DNA of 59,142 bases, from contig JAUCBJ010000082.1 of the NCBI GenBank assembly GCA_032718475.1, positions 1-59,142 on the forward strand. Reading direction: 5' to 3'. The notes under the pieces are model-generated. The model was given only the letters and a program-made list of their open reading frames with translations, was not told the origin of the DNA and searched no databases. Shown here in pieces: positions 51,201 through 59,142 of this stretch (the stretch's first letter is position 1; each line of letters opens with the position of its first letter). Origin of the DNA: Nemertoderma westbladi (Eukaryota > Xenacoelomorpha > Nemertodermatida > Nemertodermatidae). Position numbers and translations under genes: made by a program.

Positions 51201-52305
51201 TCTACGCCGTATTGACAACTGCATTAAAGACACCTTAATAGATGTTACCAATTCGGAGCTTACCCCGTCCATATTCAAGCAGGCTTGCCTTCCAGCTCGA
51301 TATGGAGGACTTGGGATACCACCAATCTCAGTCATTGCTCCATGGGCATTCCTGTCTTCCACATTAAAGAACTGCACACTACGCACAGCTATCTTTGACA
51401 TCGGCGATGCTCCTCCAGTCCCAGAGCGAGCACAGGCATTAAAACTCTGGCGCGATTATTCATTGACAAATGAAATTCCCACAAACCCCTCAAGACAACG
51501 TAACTGGCTAGAGCCTATTTACCAAACCCAATTTGAGGAGCTCATTCACAGTTCTGATAATTTAGCTGTTGCCCGTCTGAAAGGCTGCCGAGCACCAGGA
51601 TCAGGGGACTGGCTTAATGCTCTGCCGTCATCAACTCTTGGGCTTCGTCTCTCAGACAAGCAGTTTGAAATTGCAGTTTCTCTCCGTCTAGGTGCACCTG
51701 TATGCTCCCAGCACATATGCGTGTGCGGCACCTTAGTTGATGAGACTGCAAACCATGCTCTTGTCTGCAAACACACCAAGAGCCGAAATGGTCGCCACCG
51801 CCTTTGCAACAACGCAATCTACCATGGGCTAATCGCTGCAGAGATGCCTTCAACCCTGGAGCCAATAGGATTATGTAGCTCATCCTGCAAACGCCCAGAT
51901 GGTTCTACATTGCTGCCTTGGAATAGAGGGAAGCCGCTAGTGTGGGACTTCACATGTACACACAGATTGGCTGCCTCTTATTCATCTTCTGCTGGACTAG
52001 ATGGAGCTTCTGTTGCAGACCTGGCAGAGGCTAGAAAGCTCGATAAGTACAAGGAGCTATCTAATAGTTATATTGTGCAACCAGTTGCATTTGAAACCCT
52101 GGGTGGTATTGGCCCATGCTCCTTGGCATTTCTCCGAGAGGTTGGTAGACGCATTGAGAGTAGCACAGGAAACAGACGTGCCACTGAATTTCTCCGTCAA
52201 CGAATTGGGATCTGTGTTCAGATCGGCAATGCCTCCTGCGTGACAGAATCTTTCGGTTTGGGTGAAATGGAGGGGTACAGGGAGAGACAGGGGAGACACC
52301 TCTAG
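48295..52305 (+). CDS. Ulp1 protease / reverse transcriptase / restriction-like endonuclease polyprotein (1,336 aa)
   Basis: N-terminal Ulp1/SENP-type cysteine protease: H109 (VNSNHW), D126 (YFDSLGG), Q167 and C173 (TDCGIY), so the triad plus oxyanion Gln is complete. Then comes a Pro/Ser-rich linker (about 210-340) and a Cys/His cluster (TCHSCKKPF...HKVSSGTYC). The reverse transcriptase has KLDFSTAFN (D752), QGDPV and YIDD (833-836). The C-terminus has CVC-x8-H-x4-C and a PD-(D/E)xK-like endonuclease: RPDG (D1202), VWDFT (D1218) and KLDKYKEL. This domain order (Ulp1, zinc motif, RT, CCHC, restriction-like endonuclease) is that of the NeSL clade including Utopia. The first ATG follows a T-rich leader. 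No frame break is seen, so it is potentially active. Target specificity cannot be read from here. Confidence 0.85.
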   Translation: MDLSCIDLTESILLNDFPPKSLDTFLFAGNTISESDIYSLSNGNWLTGNIIEAIAKFLCDKQTLTTRVFSTHFLEVYRIKGYSVVKRWTSSETYSLDLLFFPLHVNSNHWTLATFSPKDTTLRYFDSLGGTDIGIISDLKHWLSMEAARLKFPLDDIKVSPPIPRLQHNSTDCGIYVIKFIDLMLKGEDLTGVNGSSINSYRKYLQSLVKSNSVLINQYPTQEPNLPAFAKQASMPNKPSPTPSIVSLSEPSPKICSPIPTHPPIPLSSNTSATKGNQTTISPTLLPNAPATDRNPTIPAPPVRIPQTLLHSSIPPPIHALHSQQDTHSQSDPANINLKRTCHSCKKPFSTNHDGKLRRHKVSSGTYCPGSGSLIAQTSKHIIDANLNQISHTLTRTSSSEVPNNLGTGTPTSRPSDESLQEALALLNVVKNSKTRILKFVPRGARVQVAKTLDACVQAVLLSNDYQSWSKLLLMPHLCLMRPERGGRKQRVSLASLVNRQCAAFNSTLNVAEFAASFPKHNTSKRQKPPPGDPDNQAQAHLASAISQKLDEGDIRGAVRIATCEDTIAAVDQQTFNELQAKHPPCPTDRRPFPEQLDPEPIFVSTKAVKSAIESFNPGSAAGLSRLRPQLLKDLISKRSGDSGLTLLSSTTALINVCLAGNVPLSISPVLVGASLTAFNKTDGGIRPIAIGETLRRLAAKCASHKLAEKFSDKFVPLQLGFGISGGAEAAIQALSDFISVASEEDVVVKLDFSTAFNTIRRDHVAERIAIEAPELLPFFRLCYENSSFLPFGDFLLFSEEGFQQGDPVAVFGFCLGLHQQLEDLQASLKAGYIDDVSAGGKWDHILAELIKFRSACEQIGLCLNVKKCEVTIFHNDKARHDQILEAFQTDFPNIRETLPRDILLLGAPIGKAAIESSLNDKLANLTLFQSRLKLLCNHDAFFLLKNCLAVPKLVYLLRTTPTFAFPDVLRRIDNCIKDTLIDVTNSELTPSIFKQACLPARYGGLGIPPISVIAPWAFLSSTLKNCTLRTAIFDIGDAPPVPERAQALKLWRDYSLTNEIPTNPSRQRNWLEPIYQTQFEELIHSSDNLAVARLKGCRAPGSGDWLNALPSSTLGLRLSDKQFEIAVSLRLGAPVCSQHICVCGTLVDETANHALVCKHTKSRNGRHRLCNNAIYHGLIAAEMPSTLEPIGLCSSSCKRPDGSTLLPWNRGKPLVWDFTCTHRLAASYSSSAGLDGASVADLAEARKLDKYKELSNSYIVQPVAFETLGGIGPCSLAFLREVGRRIESSTGNRRATEFLRQRIGICVQIGNASCVTESFGLGEMEGYRERQGRHL

Positions 52306-52722
52306 ACCAGACTGCTGATTTACCCTAAACGCCGTTGCTCTACTTGTTTTTCTTCAGTTTCCCCTAAATTGTAGTAGTCCTATTCTGTTGTTGTTTTCTT
52401 TTTAATGATATGATAGTGAACATACTGTATGCCTTAGTCTGTCAAAATATGTCGTTTTATCAGTTTTTCAGTTCTATAGTTTGTCAAAATTTATTGTTGC
52501 TTTATTGGTTCTATAGTTTCTCATAAATTGTTGTAGTCCTATTCTGCTTTATTTTCTTTTTAATGATACAATAGTGTTTTACTGTGATAATTATTTTACT
52601 ATATTTATGCTGTGTAATCATATGGGTTCATATTTTATGTAATGAAATAAATAAATTTAAATATATTAAATTTGTTAAAAAAAAAACCGTTAACCGTCAA
52701 AAAAAAAAAAAAAAAAAAAAAA
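52306..52722 (+). other. 3' UTR and A-rich tail of the NeSL/Utopia-like element
   Basis: T-rich sequence with an internal duplication (GTAGTCCTATTCTG near 52373 and 52531), AAATAAATAAA near 52645, and two A-runs. A TAATAATA microsatellite follows. No gene is present. Confidence 0.6.
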
Positions 52723-52729
52723 TAATAAT

Positions 52730-55700
52730 ATAATAATAATTTCTTTTTATTCGCAAAAACTCCGCAACAAGTTAAAAAACCGCACAGAGGTCGGTCTGGC
52801 GGTACCAACCGCCAAATATCGCTACCAACTATGACATAACCCTGTTTAAAAAAAAATTATATATTAGTAAATATTTCAGTAAAATATAGTGACAATTTAC
52901 CCCGAACGGGGTGTAATAAAAAAAAATTGGAAATATGCGAACCGTTTTTGACTATAATAGTCACTCTCTAGCAGGAAACTGGAGCAGAACTTCTCAATTC
53001 GATTTCAGACTTTCGACTGACTATGTATATTACGTACCAAGTACAAGAGATTGATATTTATATTAACCGTCAGACCGACCGACAACGGTTGAAACACGTT
53101 CGTGGGGCCTTCGCGCAGCACGAGGCCCAGTTATGAGATACAAATTAAAATTGAGCGACTGTATCACAAAATCAGGTTTTGAGAAATTTACCCACACCAC
53201 CAATCAATCAAAGAAAGGGGGACAGTACGTGTTCACCCCTTTTAATCCCCCCCCCCCACCCTTCCCAACCACCAATACATAACCGCGACATCTACCACCC
53301 ACGGAAGGGTAGCACGAACTTATTTCCAATCGCACGTTCAATATGCAAAGCCAGGTGGTTTATAGGAATATAATAAACGCAGTACTCGTATTCATTATAA
53401 GCCTCGTTGCGTTCGTCCTGTTTTGTATTTAAATATATTTCTTAAACGCAGGCTAGGACGATCTTTATAATAATAATAACTAGGGATGCGATCAATATGT
53501 GAAGCCAGGTGGTTTATATAATAATTTAGTCAACGCAGTACTCGTCTTCATTATATGCCTCGTTGCGCTCGTCGCTTGTCCTGTTTTGTTATAAAATATT
53601 TTTCCTAAACGCAGACTGACGATCTTTATACAGTTATAACTATGCGAAGTTTCGAAACTGTGCGAGTAACTGTTGATACATCTATGTGGATATGTGTGAT
53701 ATGTGGAGATGTGTGATACAACGCCAACGCATCTTATGCCGATGTAGTAATATGGGTATTGAAATAATATTAAATTAATGTACACTCTTAAAGCTGCAGC
53801 GAAAAAATGTAGCTAATTTCCTAGGTTACATATAAAATAATAATATTATTTTTAAGAACATTAATTTTACTACTTTGCAAAAATTCAATTAAAAAATAAC
53901 CAGACATATACATTGTGGAATAAACTATTTCAGAAGCCTACACAACAGCCATGCCATGGATAGTATTTATGTTATGATATCTGTCATTCACCTGAGATAG
54001 CAATACAACATTTATAGTGAATTTAAAGAATGCTGTCTGGGCTGGAATAGCAATACTGGTTGTCTATTACTATTCCTCTCTGGTTAGTCTTAGCAACAAC
54101 TCCCAGCCAGCAGCAGAGACTTGACCAATAATCATTCCCAGCAACTGGGAATGACACACACATCCCATCTATGTACCAGCATGTTGGCCAATAAATGAGC
54201 AGTATTTAATGAGAATAAATTTTTTTTGCCGTTTTAATTACTTTAGATCAATTAAAGACACAATTATTAAAGCAAATCACTTGAACTAATTAAAAACTAT
54301 AATAGAATGGCGTATGGGGATTACATCTGTATAATTTTTAATTATAATTATTTAAATCTTATACTGTAAAACAATTAATTTCCTTTAAAAGGCAGGTTGA
54401 AAATGGTGTTTTTACCGTAATAACTTAATTAACTAATTAACTGCTATTATCTTAGCTTCTCGAAGGCCACACTGAAATTCTACTTGGAAAATTTCTAAAC
54501 TTTTGCCAAACAACATGTGTACCAAGTTTGGATAGATTTCATCAAAGATTGGCCGAGTTATTAACGTTTAAAATTGAACGCGACAGAACGACAGAACGAC
54601 ACGTTCGTGGGGCCTTCGCGCAGCACGAGGCCCAGTTATGAGATACAAATTAATATCGAACGACTGTATCACAAAATCAGTATTTAACTTTATAAATTAG
54701 TAAAATTTAGAAATTTAACCACACCGCCAATCAATCAAAAAAAGAGGGACAGTACGTGTTCAGCCCTTTTAATCTGCACCCCCACCCTTCCCACCCACCA
54801 ATACATAGCCGCGACATCTACCACCCACGGAAGGGTAGCACGAACTTATTTCCAATCGCACGTTCAATATGCGAAGCCAGGTGGTTTATAGGAATATAAT
54901 CTACGCAGTACTAAATACAGTCGATGCAGTAATGAATGATATTCAAATAATTTATTTAATATACTGTTAATGCCTCTGAAAACTTAGACAATTAAAATAC
55001 ACAGAAATCCCATCAAAAAATAATAAGCATAATATTTTGAGAAATAAACAATTTTGGATATAAGCCTTCTGCAGTGGTAATCTTATTGACTGACAATCAT
55101 TAAATGAGATCTGTCTATTACCTGAGACTAAAGAACACAGACTCTATAGTGTAATAGGAGGTAGGGAATGCAGGTTTCAATCTCGTTAGGTCTAGCTGGC
55201 AGCCGTGTGGCTAGTTACATACAACCCCCCTCCACTGGCATTCCCAGCAACTGGCTCCCTTACACACACATCCCCCATCTATGTACCAGCCAACTTGCAA
55301 GTTGGCCAATAAATGATCAGTATTTAATGAGAATCAATTTTTTATGCCGTTTTAATTACTTTAGATCAATTAAAGACACAATTATTAAAGCAAATCACTT
55401 AAACTAATTAAAAACTATAATAGAATGGCGTATGTGGATTACATCTGTATAATTTTTAATTATAATTATTTAAATCTTATACTGTAAAACAATTAATTTC
55501 CTTTAAAAGGCAGGTTGAAAATGGTGTTTTCACCGTAATCAACTTAATTAACTAATTAACTGCTATTATCTTAGCTTCTCGAAGGCCACACGGAAATTCT
55601 ACTTGGAAAATTTCTAAACTTTTGCCAAACAACATGTGTACCAAGTTTGGATAGATTTCATCAAAGATTGGCCGAGTTATTAACGTTTAAAATTGAACAC

Positions 55701-56245
55701 GACAGAACGACAGAACGACAGGTTGATTAATGGTACCACTACGCTAAGGCTCACTCACTTCGTGGCTCGCCCCACAGAACGACACGTTCGTGGGGCCTTC
55801 GCGCAGCACGAGGCCCAGTTATGAGATACAAATTAAAATTGTGCGACTGTATCACAAAATCAGGTTATGAGATATTAACCCACACCACCAATTAATCAAA
55901 GAAAGGGGGACAGTACGTGTTCACCCCTTTTAATCTGCACACCCCCCCCCCCCTCCCCCCACCCACCAATACATAACCGCGACATCTACCACCCACGGAA
56001 GGGTAGCACGAACTTATTTCCAATCGCACGTTAAATATGCAAAGCCAGGTGGTTTATAGGAATATAATAAACGCAGTACTCGTTTTCATTATAAGCCTCT
56101 TTGCGTTTGTCCTGTTTTGTATTTAAATATATTTCTTAAACGCAGGCTAGGATGATCTTTATAATAATAATAACTAGGGATGCGATCAATATGTGAAGCC
56201 AGGTGGTTTATATAACAATTTAGTCAACGCAGTACTCGTCTTCAT
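52730..56245. repeat. Complex of duplicated non-autonomous repeats with a conserved hairpin block
   Basis: The block GTTCGTGGGGCCTTCGCGCA followed by GCACGAGGCCCAG occurs at about 53098, 54603 and 55789. A second block (CCAATCGCACGTT, then AAGCCAGGTGGTTTATAGGAA) follows each at about 53325, 54850 and 56018. A third (ATGCGATCAATATGTGAAGC) is at about 53486 and 56178. A unit of about 0.45 kb (ATCTATGTACCAGC... to ACAGAACGACAGAACGAC) is duplicated at about 54168 and 55277. The spacing implies a tandem duplication of about 1.1-1.2 kb plus an older copy. No coding frame is convincing. Confidence 0.8.
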
Positions 56246-57470
56246 TATATGCCTCGTTGTAAAAGCTTCTGTGGGATATAACTGGCCCCTTTGCTTCGCA
56301 ATCCAGTTTCCCCCAGGCGCTGGAATACTCTAAAAAAGGTTCTCTGACTGTATATATATTCCCCTCGCCCGCAAGGTACCTTTACAGGTGTTTTAACGGA
56401 CATAAAAGTAATTCTGCTATATACGTGTTTTGGCGGACATGGTAAGGCAAAAAACCTGTAATGCATTAATTACCTTTCACAGCTTAGCCGTGATGATTCA
56501 TATTACGACATCTAACAGCTGGTTGCTGACATGGAAACAGCCATTGGATGTACGGTTCTTTGTTTGGCTTGAGCCAATCAGAGCGATTTTTCCTGTCGAC
56601 GTGTAGCTTTTCAGCCGATCATAAGGAGAGTGTTCAGTCTTACTGCTTTTACTTGATACTTTGTTGTTATTGCTGTCCAAGCCAGAAACACCGGCTTTTT
56701 GGTAAGAACTCTAGTAAACTGCTTAGATTATAGAAAGTATAACTGTTACCGGCGGCGGTGTTACCTCACTTAATTTAACTGCACTAATCATATTGTTTGT
56801 ACTGCTATTTACCGTCAGTTATTAATTGTATCTATTTGTTGATGGAAATATTGCTCTTTGGAGAATACGGATAAATCACCCAAAATTCCCAATTTTCTTG
56901 ATACACTACAGGTTAGAGAGGCGGGCTATATATAACAATTGCGATTTATACCAATGTGGTGTGTATTGAATCTAATGTTATTTAGTAGACACTACCTGAG
57001 TCAATTGCTGTTCTCTTTATGTGTGATCAAATATACTGACGGTCGGCAGAATAGTGTGCATGATTGTGAGTGTGATGTGACTGGTAACAAAGCATTTCCT
57101 AAAGAATGCGACTTATACTTTAATCATAAGCCTTATCGTTGCGTTTAGTATAAGTCCTAGCTCTGTTTAAATAGATAGAGCGCCACGTCCTAAAGGAACT
57201 GTTAATATTTCCCGAAAGTTAATAATATCTGTCAGAAATTAATTATTAGTGATCTATCGAATAATACAATAGGTTTACACTGCAACCTTACACTGCAATA
57301 ATAAAATCTAAGCATCCGAATTCAGCCTCCCGGGTGTAGATCCATCGGGTGAATGATCGCGCATGGGCTGGCTTCGGCTAATGTTTTGTTTATTAGCATA
57401 AAATATTGTCGTATGCTAAAGGTGTGTTAATTAACTAAAAGACATATAAATTTTGGCAGGTTAAACTGCT
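56246..57470. other. Region without a convincing gene
   Basis: Unique-looking AT-rich sequence. TATATATAA at 56927-56935 lies just before a small ORF (56954-57148). No transposon or RNA gene is recognised. Confidence 0.4.
56954..57148 (+). CDS. Weak candidate: small Cys-rich, possibly secreted peptide (64 aa)
   Basis: The frame starts at ATG 56954. Its first ~25 residues are hydrophobic (MWCVLNLMLFSRHYLSQLLF, signal-like), and the remainder has four cysteines (DCECDVTG...KECDLYF...YRCV). It stops at 57148. The TATA-like sequence at 56927 is too close to serve this ATG, so a different start or an upstream exon would be needed. It may be chance. Confidence 0.2.
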   Translation: MWCVLNLMLFSRHYLSQLLFSLCVIKYTDGRQNSVHDCECDVTGNKAFPKECDLYFNHKPYRCV

Positions 57471-57486
57471 AAAGGTCTTCAAAAGC

Positions 57487-57760
57487 GCGAACAGTAACAG
57501 TTTATACTGTATTGCAGTGTAAGCATTAAATACAGTTTAATACTGTTCTGTCGAACAGTAACAGTTTATACTGTATTGCAGTGTAAGCATTAAATACAGT
57601 TTAATACTGTTCTGTCGAACAGTAACAGTTATTTAATCTTATTGCAGTAGGCAATAAGGTTGCAAGTGTAGGCATTAAATACAGTTTAATACTGTTCTGT
57701 CGAACAGTAACAGTTTACAATCTTATTGCAGTAGGCAATAAGGTTGCAAAATACCGTAGT
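57487..57760. repeat. Palindrome-rich tandem repeat (65-bp and related ~85-bp units)
   Basis: The unit starts CGAACAGTAACAGTTTATAC and ends ACAGTTTAATACTGTTCTGT. Two copies of about 65 bp are almost identical; the next one and a half replace the middle with TTATTGCAGTAGGCAATAAGG. AACAGTA at one end pairs with TACTGTT at the other, and the inserted middle is itself a hairpin. Confidence 0.8.
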
Positions 57761-57984
57761 GACTGGTAAAACTGAACCGGTGCTTCTGTAGGTCAGTAGG
57801 CCTAACTGTCATCACCGGTACCGGTACTGCTGTACAAGTACATTAGTATTATTCGATTTTGATTATTGTATACCGGTAGGTCTCGATATTAAATCGGGGA
57901 CGCCTGGTTTTTATTGAGATTTTACTTAGGTCTATTTCTGTCAGTTTTATTTACTAGTAGGCTAATATTGAGCAGAAGGCGTGT

Positions 57985-58570
57985 GATCCTGCTCAGATTG
58001 TTCAGATAATTGTAGGCTGGGCTGCTGTCTGACTGTTGTTGAGTTTGGAGAGATTACGGCGTGTGTAGAGTTTGTCTGATAAAGTGCCGTTAGTAAGTTG
58101 GGGCAGCCATATGCTGAAGGTCAATCCCCTCTTAAAGAATAAGTCGTACTACCGTGTTAGAACGCATACTAACTAACAGTTTCAGAGTCTGCATATACTG
58201 TAGTTTATCTAGGCTTGATCGTAGTCTGCCAGTGTTTTAGCCTGTGTTTGTTTGTGTGGTCTGTTCAGGTACCGTAATAGTTATTACTCAAATATTTGTA
58301 GGCTGGATTGTTGTCTAGCTATTTTTAGGTCTGAAGGGATTGCTGCGTGTGTAGATCAAGTGTTGGTCTGATCAAGTGCCGTTAGTAAGTTGGGGCAGCC
58401 ATATGCTGTAAGGACAATCCCCTCTTAAAGAGTAAGTCGTACTACCGTGTTAGAACGCATACTAACTAACAGTTTCAGAATCTGCACATACAGTAGTTTG
58501 TTTAGGCTTGATAGTAGTCTGCCAGCGTTTTGGTTTGTATTTGTTTGAGTATTCTGTACGGGTAGCGTAA
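57985..58570. repeat. 293-bp tandem duplication with conserved core
   Basis: Two diverged copies, period about 293 bp. The best-kept part is about 130 bp: AGTGCCGTTAGTAAGTTGGG (58081, 58374), CAATCCCCTCTTAAAG, then TACTACCGTGTTAGAACGCA and TACTAACTAACAGTTTCAG. Flanks are clearly less similar, which suggests the core is under constraint or was copied more recently. No ORF is present. Confidence 0.7.
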
Positions 58571-59142
58571 TATTTATTATTCAGAGTTTATGCGATTATT
58601 CGCAACATTCATGTCCCCAAGTTTATTCCTACAGTAATTGTGCTTGTTATACATACCGTTATAGTTAAACTAACCCCGGTACTACATCAGGGCTGCTTGG
58701 CGTAGGTAAAGACTGACGACTTTGTGCTTCGGTCACTCCAGCAGATGCCGTGGTTCTTTTAACTGTTCAAGTATATTTAACTACTGATTATTTGTTATAC
58801 CGGTACATGTACCTAATTTAGGGTTTAGAGTACAGTGCCTTCCGAAGTAATTAGTGTAGGCAGTATATTTGTGTTGTAAAGTGGTTGATAGGCACATTCG
58901 TTAGCTCTATTAACTTCTAGGTAGGAACAATCCGTGATACATAACGTTGTACCTATAGCGATACGGTTATAGGTCGTCAGGCGGTGGTATTTTCCTATCT
59001 GGACAGTACAATATATTTACTACTACTTATTATTTAAATACCGTAGTACCCTGTCCTTTGTAATAGCCAGAAATCTAACCCTATGTTGGACTGGTTTGTA
59101 GACTTCCTGTAAAATTACCCTAAAAATATCGTACGTAATATT
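58571..59142. other. Right end of window, nothing recognised
   Basis: AT-rich sequence with no supported gene, repeat family or RNA. Confidence 0.4.

Larger units (their letters stand above)
47563..52722 (+). mobile_element. NeSL/Utopia-like non-LTR retrotransposon (probably near full length)
   Basis: It consists of a repetitive 5' region (about 47600-48294), one ORF (48295-52305) and a 3' UTR ending in two A-runs at 52677-52686 and about 52700-52722, separated by CCGTTAACCGTC. The 5' edge is set only by the end of the neighbouring LINE at 47563. I could not find a target duplication, which fits elements that cut with a restriction-like endonuclease. Confidence 0.7.

Overview
The window is AT-rich invertebrate animal (metazoan) nuclear DNA. 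The evidence is two spliced host genes with GT-AG introns (a FoxQ2-like forkhead factor and a zinc-dependent alcohol/polyol dehydrogenase), animal-type retroelements (BEL/Pao, Gypsy, a NeSL/Utopia-like element with an Ulp1 protease, other LINE fragments), the edge of a Polinton/adintovirus-like element, tRNA-derived repeats, and very large minisatellites. Nothing looks bacterial. I cannot name the species.

Layout. 1-2824: minus-strand remains of a Polinton/adintovirus-like element, with the N-terminal part of a family-B DNA polymerase running off the left edge and an unrecognised 348-aa protein behind a promoter-like spacer with POU-octamer repeats. 3681-25533: one 26-bp minisatellite of about 4.4 kb, split by a BEL/Pao retrotransposon of about 17.5 kb (minus strand, 2,957-aa Gag-Pol, terminal repeats of about 1.94 kb). 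Its right terminal repeat carries a later 1,671-bp DNA transposon with 103-bp inverted repeats and a 9-bp target duplication. A 20-bp hairpin-forming sequence occurs seven times in the BEL element. 25600-26650: decayed LINE and SINE-like sequence.

27117-28905: forkhead gene on the plus strand, three exons, protein ending in WRPWK. 29825-45121: dehydrogenase gene on the minus strand, six exons assembled here into a continuous 355-codon frame. Its introns hold a 6.2-kb polypyrimidine array, a 54-bp minisatellite and a LINE fragment. A full-length Gypsy element with LTRs identical by eye sits inside exon 3 and duplicates 5 bp (CACCC). The two host genes converge.

46180-52722: a 5'-truncated LINE and then a seemingly intact Ulp1-RT-endonuclease element. 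52730-59142: non-coding repeats (a duplicated unit of about 1.1-1.2 kb, a palindrome-rich tandem repeat and a 293-bp tandem duplication); I found no convincing gene there.

Overall, two compact host genes are surrounded and invaded by successive transposon layers. The relative order can be read: minisatellite, then BEL, then the TIR element in its LTR; and the dehydrogenase exon, then Gypsy. The Gypsy insertion probably disables the dehydrogenase on this haplotype. Splice structures and domain calls are from reading only; no alignment was run.
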